DNA of 64,000 nt, from contig SSNU01000353.1 of NCBI GenBank assembly GCA_012064415.1, positions 1-64,000 on the forward strand. Reading direction: 5' to 3'. Below are positions 34,586 to 49,500 of the stretch, in pieces. Every line of letters starts with the position of its first letter. Positions within the stretch are counted from its first letter, which is position 1. Both the position numbers and the translations under genes were made by a program. Source of the DNA: Gyrodactylus bullatarudis (Eukaryota; Platyhelminthes; Monogenea; Gyrodactylidea; Gyrodactylidae). The notes below the pieces were generated by a model. That model made no database searches. It saw nothing but the letters and a program-made list of their open reading frames with translations, and was not told the DNA's origin.

Positions 34586-37500
34586 ATGAACTTTTGGGAG
34601 ACAATATTTCTTTTGCTTTTAACAAGAATTCATGGTGAATGCAACGGTCCCATTGTTAGCATGAAGGAACAACAGCGCTTGTGTGGAAAACAGTTTGAAA
34701 TTGATGTACAAGGCCAAATGAAAACAGTTCAAGTATTTCTTGGTATTCCTTATGCTAAACCGCCAATCGAAGATTTAAGATTTGCCAAGCCAGTCCCGGT
34801 TGATCCTTGGGTCAATAAAATTCGAGATGCTTTGGAATACGGCCCCTCATGTCTTCAGTATAAACCATCAGAGGTTGATGAGAGAACCAAGGGTCTGTTA
34901 ATGTGGTTTCCTAAGCGTCAATCAGAAGATTGTCTCTATTTAAATGTATTCAGACCGAAATTTCCGCTAGACGATAATAGGAAACTACCAGTGTTACTAT
35001 GGATTTACGGTGGATCTTTTTCATCAGGTTCTGGTAACCTTGATGTGTACAATGGGGAAGTTTTGGCTGTTGAAGAAGACGTAATTGTTGTTACTCTAAA
35101 TTATCGCGTTGGAATTTTCGGTTTTCTCTTTGCTGAGAAAGATGGTAATCCCAAGTATGATTTGCCAGGCAATCAAGGTCTCTGGGACCAAAATTTAGCC
35201 ATAAAATGGGTAAAAGATAACATAGAATCATTCGGCGGGGATAAAGAGAAGATCACCCTGTTTGGAGAGTCAGCTGGAGCTGCCTCAGTTTCTATTCAGT
35301 TCATGTCCCCTCATTCTCAGTACCTTTTCAAAAGGGTAATGCTTCAAAGCGGTAGTGCCTACGGTCGATGGGTTCTCGATTCAAAAGATACTGCAATCAG
35401 AAAGACAAAATACGTAAGCAATTACGTTTAAATTAGATCTAGATATTTTAATTAAATTAAAAAATAAACATTTTTCCAGCTTCTAAATCATCTAAACTGT
35501 CCGGATTTATCGGATCGACAAGCTGCAGTGGAATGCCTTCGTCGTGCACCAGGAGAGAGTCTTCAAACTCCCGATTTATTATCCCCAGTGGAGGCAGATG
35601 ATCGGAATACTCTGATTAAGAATAATTTGAATCTCTGTACAGAATGTGACAATAATCGCAAGCCAAGCATGTACTTTGATTGCTTGACAAATCCAGTTGT
35701 CGGAGACTCTTTCATTCCCAAAACACCCCAGGAATATTTCGAAACTAACGGGCCTTTACAATATACAAAAGAATTTATAATAGGAACCAATAAGAACGAA
35801 GGCATGTTCTTCTTTTTGTATTACTACGATTTATTTAACAAAGGCCTCCGTATCCCTGATGTCCCAGAGAGCCTTGGAAGGATTCGTGAAATGTTGGTGT
35901 ATGATATACTCCCTGAAGTGGCGTTCCAAAATGATATTAGCCAAATTGTTATGGATCGATACAAGTTCAATGAACAAGGCATGTCCAAAGAAAAATTCTT
36001 GGAACGCTTAGACAGATTGGGAAGCCATTTAGATTTTACCTGTCCAACTCTCATGTTTGCCCATCAAATTTTGAGGAAACTACAACCTAAACATGTGTAC
36101 GTCTATTACTTTGATGAAAGGACCGATACACTTGATCTGCCTTCATGGGTTGGAGTTATGCATGGTTATGAAATTGAATATGTTTTCGGAGTACCTTTTC
36201 AGAAAAAATTCCAAAAAGATTTCTATGCTTTTGATGAAAAGGAGAAAAAACTTTCACGTCAGATTATGAAATATGTTGGAAATTTTGCAAGAACTGGGTA
36301 AGTTGAGTTTTCATTAGCCTTACAGCTAGAACGAAATACTATTTGGGAATTATCAAAATTATGTCATCCATATGAACTTTGTGCATTTCAATACGGAAAT
36401 TGTGCATCTGAAAACTTTGGTTAAAACTTGACCAACAGAAGTTTTTTTACAGATTAAAAACATTAGAGTAATAAATTTTATCCTAGAGATGTAACTAATT
36501 TTAAAATCAGAGTTTTCCATGAAATTTCCACGTTTAATTTTGATAACAATTATGTGTGAGATCTAAAATAACAGAAAATTCGTTTGCAATCCCATGCATA
36601 GTCGTGCATTGCCAATTTTCCCCAAATTCTCTTGTGTAGGCATATTGGAATACGGGTAAAAGTCCCGTAAAGTGAGAAGAGATGAATTAAAATCCCAGCC
36701 CTCCCCAGCGTTCCCCTCTTATATAGGGCTGGGATTTTAATTCATCTCTTCTCACTTTACGGGACTTTTACCTGTAACAAAATTTAAAATAAATGATCCT
36801 AACATGATTCTATTACTATTTTCATTGAAAAAACCCTTGAAGCCTTATCAGCAAAAAAAAATAATCAAAATTTTAGTGAAAACGTAGTAGAAATTCATTT
36901 TTAAAAAAGTCAGATTTTTAAATTTGAATATTATCACGGACAAGCATTTTGATAAATGATCTTATATAAAATAATATTAAGAACTCATAGTATTGTCATT
37001 TTTAAGTAGGTTGGAAAATTTGTTACGTCTCTATTTTATACCATCTGAAAGTATAATAAATTTTAAATGTGTAGGAATTTTAAAACGTTTTTAGACTGTT
37101 TAAGAGAGCCGTTGAAAAAAGAATTTGCAATTTAATTATATGAATATTGCAGCACCTATACTTACAAAGGATGACTAGAAATATTTCGTTCTAGGTGCTT
37201 AAGTAATATATCCAACGGGAACGTCTTTTTTGGCAATGGATTAGCCCATGTCGCTGAATGTTACAGCTTACTAATGGAACCCACCGAGACTGGTACGAAA
37301 GAAACTCATTTAGAAATAATCTAAGTATATGTTACGACCAATGTGTACAGTGTTGGCTGTTTTCAAATACTTTGAAGAAGAGAAAAAATTTATATAATTT
37401 AAAAATTCTTGACTTTCGACAATGGAAAATGGTAGTTCTTTTGATAATATCAAACCAAGGAGCAAATAATCATGCTCTTCTTGTTTTGGAGGATTTAACT

Positions 37501-40500
37501 TTGAAGCGTCTATTAATTCAGAGTGTTTTGTATTAACGTGTCTCATTGCATTGAGATTATTCGTTTGAAGAGGTAAAATTTCCCTACAAACTTTACATGT
37601 GACTGTTGAAAGAGATTTATTATTTTCAAAATAAGACCAGATCTAGGAAACCATTTCAATGAGATTAAGAATAAGAATAAAAATGTCATGATTCATGAAT
37701 CATCATCACAAATAACCAATGCCCTTTGAGGAATAACTGAATTCTTATTGGTTAAATCGCACGAATGTTTAATATACATTTGATGACTGTATAAAATATT
37801 TGTGTTTAAAAGTGTATTAATTTTATGATGTATTTATACATGGTCAATTAATTATAATTATTCGTATTAATACATTATATTTATACATGCCTAACATCAT
37901 CAATTAATTATTTTATTATTTTTTGAGACCCCTAGTGTACACTTTGAACAGTGTCAAACATTGTATACACTGCACACAAAAATGAACATTGTGTATACTC
38001 GGTGTACACATTGTCAAAAGTTTACAAATTGTTCATAAGGTCTAATGAGCAATGTGGAAACTTTAACTTTTTAAGAGTTAGGAGAGTTTTATTTAAGATT
38101 AAAAAACAGGAGCATCTCAAAATCAGATTCAAGAGTCATTCTTCTGTAGTAAAATCAGCTTGTGATAATAAATAGTAAAGATTCCTGATGAAATTATTCA
38201 AAATACAAACATTGTATACACTGTTCAAAGTATACACATTGGTCGTAACATACACATATATGCGCGTTTTGTAAGTCGTCGTTGTGGCATACTGACGAGT
38301 CCAAAAGAGGACGAAACGCGCGTATATGTCTACCATATATGTATACTTAAAATATTTCTAAATGCTTTGTGAGTTTCTTTCGTACCAGTCTCGGTGGGAT
38401 CCATTAGTAAGCTGTAACATTCAGCGACATGGACTAATCCATTGCCAAATAAGACTTTCCTGTGGGATATATTATAATATATATTACTTAAGCACCTAGA
38501 ACGAAATATTTCAATCTAATTACAGTTAAACAGTGGAAAACCAACACGAATATTATTCTGATTTCAAATTCAGAATAGCAAATTTAGCAAATCCTTTACG
38601 AGCTATTTCAAATTATTCTTCTATTTTTCGAAACTTTTCGGCTATTTGAGTTTTTTGAATTTTGAAAAAAAACCTAAAATCTTCAACTTTGAGGTTGGTT
38701 TTCTACTAGATAATCTCATGTTGGAGTTGTGGTAAATTGTTTAATTGATGCGGAATCTCTCTAACTATCGATATACAGCAAAATCCCTACAAAATATATT
38801 TCCATTTCATACAAATCTTTATGCTGCAGAGAAGAGATTCAAGCCGAAAATACTTTTTCAAATATCTCGTAAGCAAGTTGCTAAATTTTTAAATTCCTTC
38901 ATGTTTTACCAATGGCTGAAAATCCTAATACAGGATTTTTGTTTCAATAACTCTTATTTTAATTCTCTATAATTTTTAAAAATTTTGGTTTTTAAAAAAA
39001 GTTAAAACTTGTCCTTTACCATTGATATAATACAGTATTTGACTTGCTTTCAAGAGAGGGAAATTTAATAATTTCTTCTAAGATAGTTTCAAGTTGGATT
39101 CTATCACAGAATTACTTAAAATGGAATGATAAAAACATTTACTAGGACGAAATTCTATTGAAATGTTTTCTTTCATCAGGGCCTGATTTATTCATCTACT
39201 GGTGAATGATTTCGTCAATGAGAGGATTTATTTGGAAATTAATTTTTATAAACACTCATCTGATTACAAAAAAACTTGGATATTGAAAATTTAATGTAAG
39301 AATGGGGTTGAAATTTTCAAGTCTTGAAATTCAAGAGACTCTTGATTGAGCTGCAGATTGATTTCATGCCTTTTTTTGAAATCATAACATTTATTAAAGA
39401 GATTAAGTTTAGCATATAAAATCTGATATACATAATAAAATGAGTTCATATAAGTTTTTAATATATTCACAGACCCAACCAAAAGAGCTTCAGGTCACTG
39501 AAAAAATTATAGCTCCGGATCAAAATCTAAATTGCCACAAATGAAACACAAACTTAGACAGTCAGGTCAGTCATCAACTCAACCATTGTCCATATAGAAT
39601 ACAAGGTTAAATTTTAAAGAAAAAAGGTCTCTGTAAAGAAAAGGGGATCTTATTAAGCTAGATGATTATTCGAATAAAGAAGAGTTTTCGAATAATCTAT
39701 TTTGGATCTGATAAATTTTATAATACATTTAAGATCATTAAGGTTTTCACATTCTGATAGTTTAAAATCGTAGTCAAGAAAACGAAAATGAGCGAGAAGA
39801 GGGTGATTGGAGAAAGAGAGGAGAGAGAGAATATATGAATCCGCATGGGTTGAGAACATCTTTATAATAAATGCAGCCCTTCTGATCCATATGGGTTCTA
39901 GCCTAGAGATTGAAATTAAGGAGTTGTAAGAATCGAACCAAGGGAAAAGCGCGTGAAGAAAACGATATTGTATCTGTTCAATTTTAAGTGAATTGGCATT
40001 AGATATTTCCGGTATTAAAGGGGCAATATAATCTTAAAAATATACCTTGTTTAGAATGGACATGAATAATCTCTAAACAAGTTCAATAATTTCGATCTAA
40101 AAGGCTCATGCATTAAGGAAATCTACTTCTCTCTTAAAAAAGCTCGAATATTCTTATGCCTGGCTAGCAAAAATATAGCTTGATAGCCAACTTGGATAAT
40201 TTGTGATTCAAAGAAGAATCAGGGAAAAAAGTTTTGGAATCATGCAAGTTTTCTTTCTTCAAATGGCCAATTTCCATATTGAAATGTACGAAATTCATAT
40301 ATAGAACTGAAAAAGGTATCGTACAATCTGCAAAAGTAAAATGTTTCAGAATGACTTAATTTTTTCGAAGAAAAGTTTCCTTTTATTGAATCGCGGACAC
40401 ATTTATTCAATGTTTACTAATACACACATAGAAATACCATTTCGTTTCTATATTTGATAAAAGTAACATGTATCAATCGTCAATTAACTTTCGAGCTTGG

Positions 40501-43500
40501 AGTGAAGGGAGAAAAACATTTCCAGAATTACATATGACTTCTGGTTATGATTACATTAAATCTGAGGCAATGCCTACATTTTCACAAATGATATGGAAGC
40601 CCTTAGATAACTTCCTCTTTAGGAGAAAAGTATAAAAAGGCTACCCTCCCATTAGGAAATAAAGTGAAGATCACCTTGGCGATAATATGATCCTCTCATA
40701 CTGTATTCTTAATGTCATTCATATTTTAAATTTTACATTCTTTTTATCTGCCAAGATGTTTAAATATGTAATAAAGAAACGCAGAGGGGAAGAGGATACA
40801 GTCGTTATTTATCATTGTGAATATAATAATAAAAGGCCTTTGTAAAATTTACATTTTAATGTAGGGAAAGATTTGATTAAAAATGTTATCATCCTTCAAA
40901 AATAGGAAACTGTATTGGTTTTTGATTGATAACAAATTTAATTTCGCCTAATCAAACTTTTTTGACATTGAAAAAGGAGCAAACTTGATTAACACGAAGT
41001 AAATTTTATAATCTTGATAGACTTCGCTTGATAATAAATAGATTAGTACAGATTTCATGTTTTTTTTTCAAATAATCAAGCATGAAGATGAGAATTTCTC
41101 TATTTTTCCCAAATGAATTACTCTAGACCTCGAAATCGATAAAAAGATTTGAGCTCAAACATCTCAGATAAGTTTAAGAGTATTTTTTAAAGATTTCTAT
41201 AAAATGGAAGAAGATAAATGTAACAAAAATGAACTAAAATTTTGTAAGAGTGGGCTCAAAATAAATAAATAAATTTGTTCTGAGTTTTTTGGAAAAATGG
41301 TATATTCTCATCTTCATGTCAACCAGCTTTACTTGGTCCATTAATCGGTTGTTTTTTATTAACAATTTTAGATCTCTTTTCAGTTTGAAATTGTTAGAAT
41401 TGTTATTGAGACTGTGTTTAATAATAAATAACTCTATATCCATTCTTGCCATCAACAACTACAGCATATCTTGATGTCTATGAATCTTAATTCTTTTCAC
41501 TCTCACGTATTATTACGTATACGTACGTACGTACGAATATAAACAAGTGTGAAATTGTGTGTATGCTAAGTTGAATACACCAAATATGACTGAGAGTGTT
41601 GCAGTGCTAATCACAATAATCTGTATAATATATTATTATATATGACCTACATTCTCTTCCACATAATATTTCATGATTATGAACTATTTCATTCCGATAA
41701 AAATCTACAAAAAAGACACACAGGAACTGTTAGAGAACAAATCCCCTCTCTTCAATGAGAGTAAGAAGAAATTTGAATTTTATTTCCAAGTCCAAGAATT
41801 CCTCGTTCATGCCAATCTGATCTGAGTAACCGAAAGAATACTTGGATTTTTAAAATCGCCACTCAATTTTAGTAATTCTTTTTGAAATTCAGTTGATTTC
41901 TAAACTTTAAAATTGAAAAGCGTAATTGAAATTCAACAACACAGTCTTACAAATTAATTCAGTTTCGTGGAGAATTTTTTTGCTGATTTCAAATATGCCC
42001 TTCTTAAGAAGTTCTACAATAGAGTTTTCGAGTTATTCGATGAAAACTGAGATCAAAATTTACTGATTTTTTTCAAAACTTTTCAACTTCAACTCGACTT
42101 TGCGCATATTCCAGAACTTTTTAGGGAAGGAAATCTACCCCAATTTTGATGCAGTAGACCTTGAAGTATCCAATGCATAAAAACCGTTAGGAAATTATAA
42201 CTGTGTTAAAAAAACATGGGACAAAAGTGGGAACACAAATTTGCGAAAAAAATTCATTATCAAAATGTTAAAATACAACCTCTCAAAGTAACATCAAGCA
42301 GATCAATTATGAATTTGACTGATGTGCACCTACTTTCTATTAATTTTTTACACTGCATTCTGATTATGCGGTATTACGGTATTTTGAGAACTAACTGAAT
42401 CAATAATGCCTAATTTTTGTTAAATATCTCTTGATTCTTTAGAAATGTCAACGAATTCGTAGACCCAAAAATTCAGCAAGAACTAGAAATGCCAACATGG
42501 CCAGATTTGGTAAACGGAGAGGAGAAGTATCTTAGACTCGGTGAAGGTTTCGGTATTGTTGAAAACTTTTATGCAGAAAACTGCTTTTTCTGGGAGAAAA
42601 CAGTACCTGAAATTGTCAAGATTCTTCAAAAGTATGCCTCTTATGATAGAACAAAGATTAGTAAGTAGATTTCTAATTATAACCTTACTAAAGAGTAATG
42701 ATATAAAGTATTATTATTAAACTAAGAAATCTCAAGTAACCAGAGAGATAGAATTTGTATGTTTGAGCATTTTTCTAATGAAGGAATATTACTATGAATT
42801 ACTATGGAAAATGTAATTTTATAAAACAGTGTGATTATTTGTGGTTAGGTAAAATTTGATATCTTTCCGAAAGTATATACTTATTGCCAAGATACGCAGA
42901 TTTACATTTAATTCATCAAATATACTCAATTAAGACTTAAAATTTAAGCCAATAGGCCTGGCGAAATCAATCATCCTTGAAAATATATAATATTTAATTT
43001 GTATTTTATCCTTTAGTGTTTTTGAGTTTATTCCAACTTTCCAATTATTTCGACATTATAAAAAGATAAATGGTCTCTATGAGCTAATCTGTAGTCGGTG
43101 TTCGACTTTAATACCGGTTTAACTAAGCTCGAAAGTATATCTGAGAGAGATTTTTTTTTTCATGAGTTGCATTTTTTTCGTCGTTCTATGGATTTTAGAT
43201 ACACCAAATACGAATGTTCTATCAGTTTGAAGCAATTTTTTCAAGTTCAGGAGTTCTCGATCGAAAATTGATTCATTTTTAATCCAAGTATCGCGGCTAG
43301 CATAGTTTATAGATTCTACTGCAGTACGATTATAATTATTTTAGATTTCATCTTCTGAGAATTATTATCAATAATGAACGGCTAAAAGAATATGAGATAG
43401 AAAATTTTTTAAAGATATTTTGGAAACCAAATCAAAAGGATTTTTATAAAAAATTTGGAAAAATATCTGGAGTCATTTTTAAAATCTTTGTTGATTTCAA

Positions 43501-46500
43501 GCTGTGAGAGGATGTTATTTTTTTCAGAATCATCGTCGTTGAGATTTTTGAAAAAATCTTTAAATATTTGATAAAAAATTCAAATTTTCGTTAAAACCAT
43601 AAATACCCCAAATTCATCGATAAAAGCTGTATTTATCAAAAGGCTCATGTGAGACTGCCAATAAAAATTAATCTAATATTGGTTGATATAAAGTCAATCG
43701 ATGATTTGTACAAAAATTTTAGAAATCAAGATCATCTTGCCTACTTTTAACGAAAGAAATTCTGAAAAAAATAGCTGGTAATTTTACAAATCTCGATCTA
43801 ACGCCAGATTCCCATGAGCTGAAAATTTTAGATTTTTTAGACAAGAGAGCAGAATATCGCCATGAAATTTTAGGCTAATCCACCTTTTTTTGAGGGATTT
43901 TGAATTATCGAAATCTCATTGATTTCAACTAGTGAAAATGATCAAAAACTCAAAGTTCAACTCCAGAACGATAATGAGTCGAAGAATTAGAATAGATTTA
44001 GCATAATTAATTTCCTTATTTTATTTTGATCCTGAAGTCTCCTTTTGACCACACTCCTACTTTCAAATCATTAGAAAAATTACGGTTCAAAAAGTTCAAA
44101 AAAGACAACTCAAACACTATTTTTCTTGATAAAATTTTTTCAAATGTTAAAAGTAGGCAAGATGATCGAACATTCGAATTCTTGATGAAAAAAATAAGAT
44201 TGCTGTAAAAATCATAGATTCCCAACTTCATATCAATCAGCTTTATTTTTGACTATAACATTGATCGTTTGCTACCTACCAAAATCAATCTATGCCGAAC
44301 AGCTCCCTGAAGAACTGTATTTCATTCAAAGTCATAATCTATTCTTAGAGGGTCATACATTTTTCCATAAGCCATAATATGAGATAACTGGTATCATTTA
44401 TTCGAGAGAATATTATTAATGTTGCAAAAGTCACTAAAAGGAGTCTAAATGATACACATAGTGACTATTGCCTATCCCAATATCAGAGTAAGAAATGTAA
44501 ATTTTCGGTTTTTTCTGAAAAAAAGAAATAATGATTTATTACTCCATGAAAATTGAGAGAATCTCAGATGTCAAATTCAAATCTTTTCCAAAAAATAAAA
44601 GGAAAAAGAGATTCAGAAATAATGACTAAAGTCTCTTATTCGTGATCAGATTAATTTTATATAGAAACTTGACTTTCTTCCATTCCCACTTCGTTATCAC
44701 TTGCTTTCTTCTCTTCATATAAACTTGAATTTCTCAATTCAACATTTCACGACCCAAAGCGAAAAAAACATATTTTAATTAGATCAACTTTTATCAATTT
44801 TAAAATGCACAACAGGTTTTACTAATCTAAGAGAATATTAATTACAATTAAACATCTTTATGTTGACAAGATGGCTCTATTTTTGACTTCTAAATAATCC
44901 CTGAAATTTGAAATACTGTATTACAGGAAAAATGCGTTATAGTTTCTTACAAGTATTAAGATTGTTTTGAGAACTCTAAAATTCAATGTGTTTAAGTTGA
45001 CCATACTGTACCTTTTTCATGTGTTCATTGTCAATAATTTTTTTAGAAATCTTCAAAATAATAAAAATATATATATTGGTGGTAAATATTATCTGTATCA
45101 GCAGGAATATTCATTTGTTAGAAGATTCAGAACACGAAGGAAAGAATGTAAAACCTATATCTCTATCTGATATCCACCAGATATCTGGTTCAGAAGTTAT
45201 TCAAAGTTTTTTCAAAAGTGATTTAAGTCAATTTTTCTCGATTCTGATTGGTTCATTTTGATTAGCACAATAATTTCGTATAAAACTGAAGGATTCATAA
45301 TAAATGATTAAATTAGTATGGACAACATCAGGGATTTGTATATTTATAAAAATATTCATACAGAAGCTTCATCTGATTGTCTTATTTACAATTCTCGTAT
45401 AACAAAATATAATACAAGTGTTCTATGAAAATTCGTTGACTTTTCTTGCATTTTAATCCTTAACTGGTTTATTAAGTTGGTTTCTGGAATTTGTTACATA
45501 TTTGGAGCCTGAATATTGTGATTTCCTTTTCTTTTTGTAATACTGGATTGTTAAATTTGTGATCAAAAAAATCAGCAAGAAGTCAATCCCTGTTAAATTA
45601 AATAAAGCTAATTAATATGAAGTTGGGAATCTATGATTTTTACAGAAATCTCGATTTTTTCATCAAGAATTTGAATTTGTTAAAGAATTTTTGGAATCCT
45701 ACTCATGTTGCCCACTGTCATCAGTTGAAGAAAAAAAATTCTGAAAAAATATTTTCAATGAAAAATATGGCAATTTTTCAAATTCCCATTTGGCGCCAAA
45801 ATCCCATTTTTTCGAACTTGGAGCTGAAAATTTTTATTGATTTGAATTGATGCATAATTTCGATATCATTAGGTGGTCGAATTTCGATTTTCACTAATTG
45901 AAAATGAATGAAATTTAGATAGTTCAAAATCTCTCGAAAATTTAGAAACTTTCGATAATTTGACGGTGTTTTCAGCTTTATTATCTAATCTTGATCCTGA
46001 AAAACTCTTTTGATCAGCCTCCTACTTTCAAATTGATGAAAATTTTCAGCTCCAAATTCGAAAAAATGGGATCTTGGCGCCAAATGGGATTTTGAAAAAT
46101 GACCATATTATTCATAAAAATATTTTTTTTTAGAATTTTTTTTCTACAACTGGTGAAAGTGGGCAACATGAGTAGGATACCAAAAAATCTTTAACAAATT
46201 CGAATTCTTGAAAAAATCGAGATTTCTGTAAAAATCATAGATTCCCAACTTCATATCAACCAACTTTAGGAAGAAATTTCAAGTGTCTGATTAAGAATCC
46301 TTTTAATCTCGAATTCGTTTCAGCTGAAGAAGTTGGGGAGCTGTTTAAAGACTTTACCTCGTAAAGATTTTATACACTCTGTATCTTTTCTTGCGAAATG
46401 TAAGTTTTAATCCTGAATCTGGCCAGGATAGAAAATTACATTTCTATTTTGCAGTCTAATAAGTGATCTGGGACATATATTCTTTTTAATTTGTAATAAA

Positions 46501-49500
46501 TCTACATCATCCTCTTGCTATTAACCTGAACAAATTTGAAAATTATCGTTTAGTTTTACAATTCCTGTCATCAAATGTCATCCGTAATCCTAAATCATAA
46601 CAATCATTATCATACATCTTGATTCAAATAGATGCCATTTCTATTCTACTCATTAGTTTTTATATTCATTCAAAAAAACAAATTCCAATAGACTGTCTGA
46701 GATTTTTCAAGTTGCTTAAAACCACTGAGATTTAGAAACATCTTCTTATCCTTTCAAAGCATAGCTAAAAAGTGTACACAGTATTGGCGTTAATTTGATC
46801 CGTTAGACCCTCTAATAATAGATTATAGTCGAAAATCAAACTAAAATTTCGTTAATTTCAGAGAATTTAAGTGATTGAATTGATATTCGGGATCAACGTT
46901 AGGCTAAGAATTCGAAATCACCTAGAAAAGGTCTCATTCTAATCAAGTGAGGTTTATGCTTAGCAATTTACTCAAATTGTTCAATACTGAGAAGGTAAAA
47001 ACTGATAAAAATAAAACCCTTACAATGTGGAAATTGCAGTGTTTTAAGACATTAAATCTACCAGCAAACCTAACCTGTGACTACACTTTGCTAGTAGCTC
47101 CAAAATAACCCTTAAATTTACAATTTTATAATGATCTTGGAAGGCAGCTCCAAAGTTGAATTGAATTTTTTACGAATTTATTGATTTAAAATTATCGTTT
47201 AAAAATACTCAAAATTTCAAGTCCAAAACTTGAAAATTTCTTTTTCATCTATCAATGAGAAAAAAGAGAAGACTCACGAAGAAAAGAGAAAAACAATTCC
47301 TTCCTCTCTTCCAGTGAATGTGACTGAGTTCTTCTCAATTGAATTGTGAGTAGACTCATTCAAATTTATCTATCTCCTATTCACTTGAAGCAGTTGTCTA
47401 TCTTTTTTTTATTCTAAAACAAATTTCAAGAATCTCTGATCTCAGATTTTCCAACTGTCATATATGGGAGGCCAGGGAATATTGCTTCCTAAAAACAACG
47501 AAGAATGACAATTGTTCACACGTTTCTTTCTAGTTGAGAGAAAACTTTGGATTTTACTCTCCTATTTAATTTCAATTATTACTTAATGACACTGAGGGAC
47601 ATAGAATGGCTCCTGAATAATGCCCAACTATCAGCCTTATCTAGAACCAACGATGGGTACTATCTTACAGTAGCTCTAGTAATTTAACCTCAAATGGCTA
47701 AATTAGAAAGTGGGAATTAGACTTAATTATGAGGGTGAAACTAACATAATATAAGTTTCCTCTTAATCTTTATATGAAATTTAAGTATCTTTCTAATTTT
47801 AGTCATTTGAGTTTTAACTAGAGAGAATGTAGGATTATTAGAACAACCGCTTATTAGATAAAAAATTTCTATTCCAATTATCTGCAAGATTTTTAATTTT
47901 CAGATGGTTTTCAAATAAATCATACAAGTGTTGTAGCCGTATTTCAAAATTAGTGCAAGCTGTACAAATCAAATAATGTTATTTCATGTTGCACGCAATT
48001 AATTAAAGTTCAAATATGCTAACAAAATAAAAAATTATTATCTTTCACCCTTCCTTTTGCGGACTTGAGTGGAAAAATATATCTTGAATTAGATGTTAGA
48101 GACTACAGTATTCTACAATTTGAAAAAAACTAGATTTTTTCACTGTCCTAGTTTTGGCATACAAAAGTCCAGAACACATAATCCAGATTGTCATCTGAAA
48201 ATCAATAGCTGTGGTCGTTCAATTACTGAGAAAATAATTCAATGTTTTTATAGTAAAATTTTGATCAACATTAGCATTCTCATCTAAACATCTCGACGGT
48301 GATTGTCTTTACATGCCCTCTTCAGTGGTACGACAAGCTCATCAAATATAAAATACTAATCATTTGTTTTCATGATCTCATCCCTATCAGTTTTGTCCAA
48401 CCAGATTAGAGAATAGAATAATACAAGAATTTGACCTATGATAGTAAAGTGTTGATAATCAGAAGAATAGAATAACTTCCTTCCTTTAGCCAGCTAATCC
48501 CTCTGTTTTGAAAACCATTTTAAAAAATGTATTTGAGTGATGAACGTCATATTTCAACGGGTCTCATTGATTGCATTTCAGCTCTCACTAGATGGGGAAC
48601 ACTTTGGTCATAATTGATTATTTGTTTCTTATTTTTTTCAGTGAAAATATACCTTTCTTTTACTGCGAGATTTCATCAAAAATACGCAGTTCTATAATTA
48701 CTAGGCCGGTAAAAAGTCGAAATTTGCTAATTTCAGCCATAGAATAAAGAGCTCATTTTAGTTCTAATGATATTCTGAGTTTCGAGTAATAGTTTTTACA
48801 AGCGAGATAAAATGTCGATAAAAGCAGACAATACTTGAATTGTCGATATTTCAACTTTTTCAATCCATAACTGTATCAATCCTTTAGATTCATCACTGAT
48901 ACTGTAAAGAATCTTCTAAGACAATCCCTAGTTTCGAATCCATCCAATGAAAATAAAGAAACTTTTATGTATACTCTCAAGCGGCTGGTATGTTTAGAAT
49001 GGACTTTCTTAATGCTGAAGCACGTTCTAACAAAGAACACCAAATTCAAGACTGGCAATCTAAGAATGCTATTTTAATGCTATTGCATCACAATATGTAT
49101 TATATTGTAATAATTTTGAAGATAAATAGATTTTATGTAATTGCAATTTACCTAGGAAAAAATGTCGATTTTATGTCAATTTTGAAAATAAAACCGACCT
49201 ATTAATTACTCAATAGTATTCGATGAGCCTTCTACATTTCAATGGAATAGTTTTGGACAAAAAAATTAATTCGACAAGTTGCTAATCCTAGAATCAGGAT
49301 CCCGAATAAAGAAGCTTTGTGTAAAAAGAAAGAAAATTATCATTAAAAAATTTTTTCCTTCTAATTAAGGAGAACAAACTGGGAACACAAAGGAATTTCT
49401 AAATTTTCTAAGCAGAAATTAATTAAATTTGGAAACACATTCAGAGGATTGAAATAAAATTTTGATTCAATATTCTCCTCGTTTTCCAGAGAGGAATGAA

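Noticed and set aside
37951..38175. 74-codon + strand open frame within the fold-back element
   Set aside because: It lies between the inverted arms, has no similarity I recognise, and overlaps no transposase motif.
41513..41536. ACGT run as a regulatory site
   Set aside because: It is a simple microsatellite within a long intron; nothing ties it to regulation.
44016..44231. Overlapping open frames on both strands near 44 kb
   Set aside because: They fall inside a fold-back MITE; inverted repeats often give paired chance frames.
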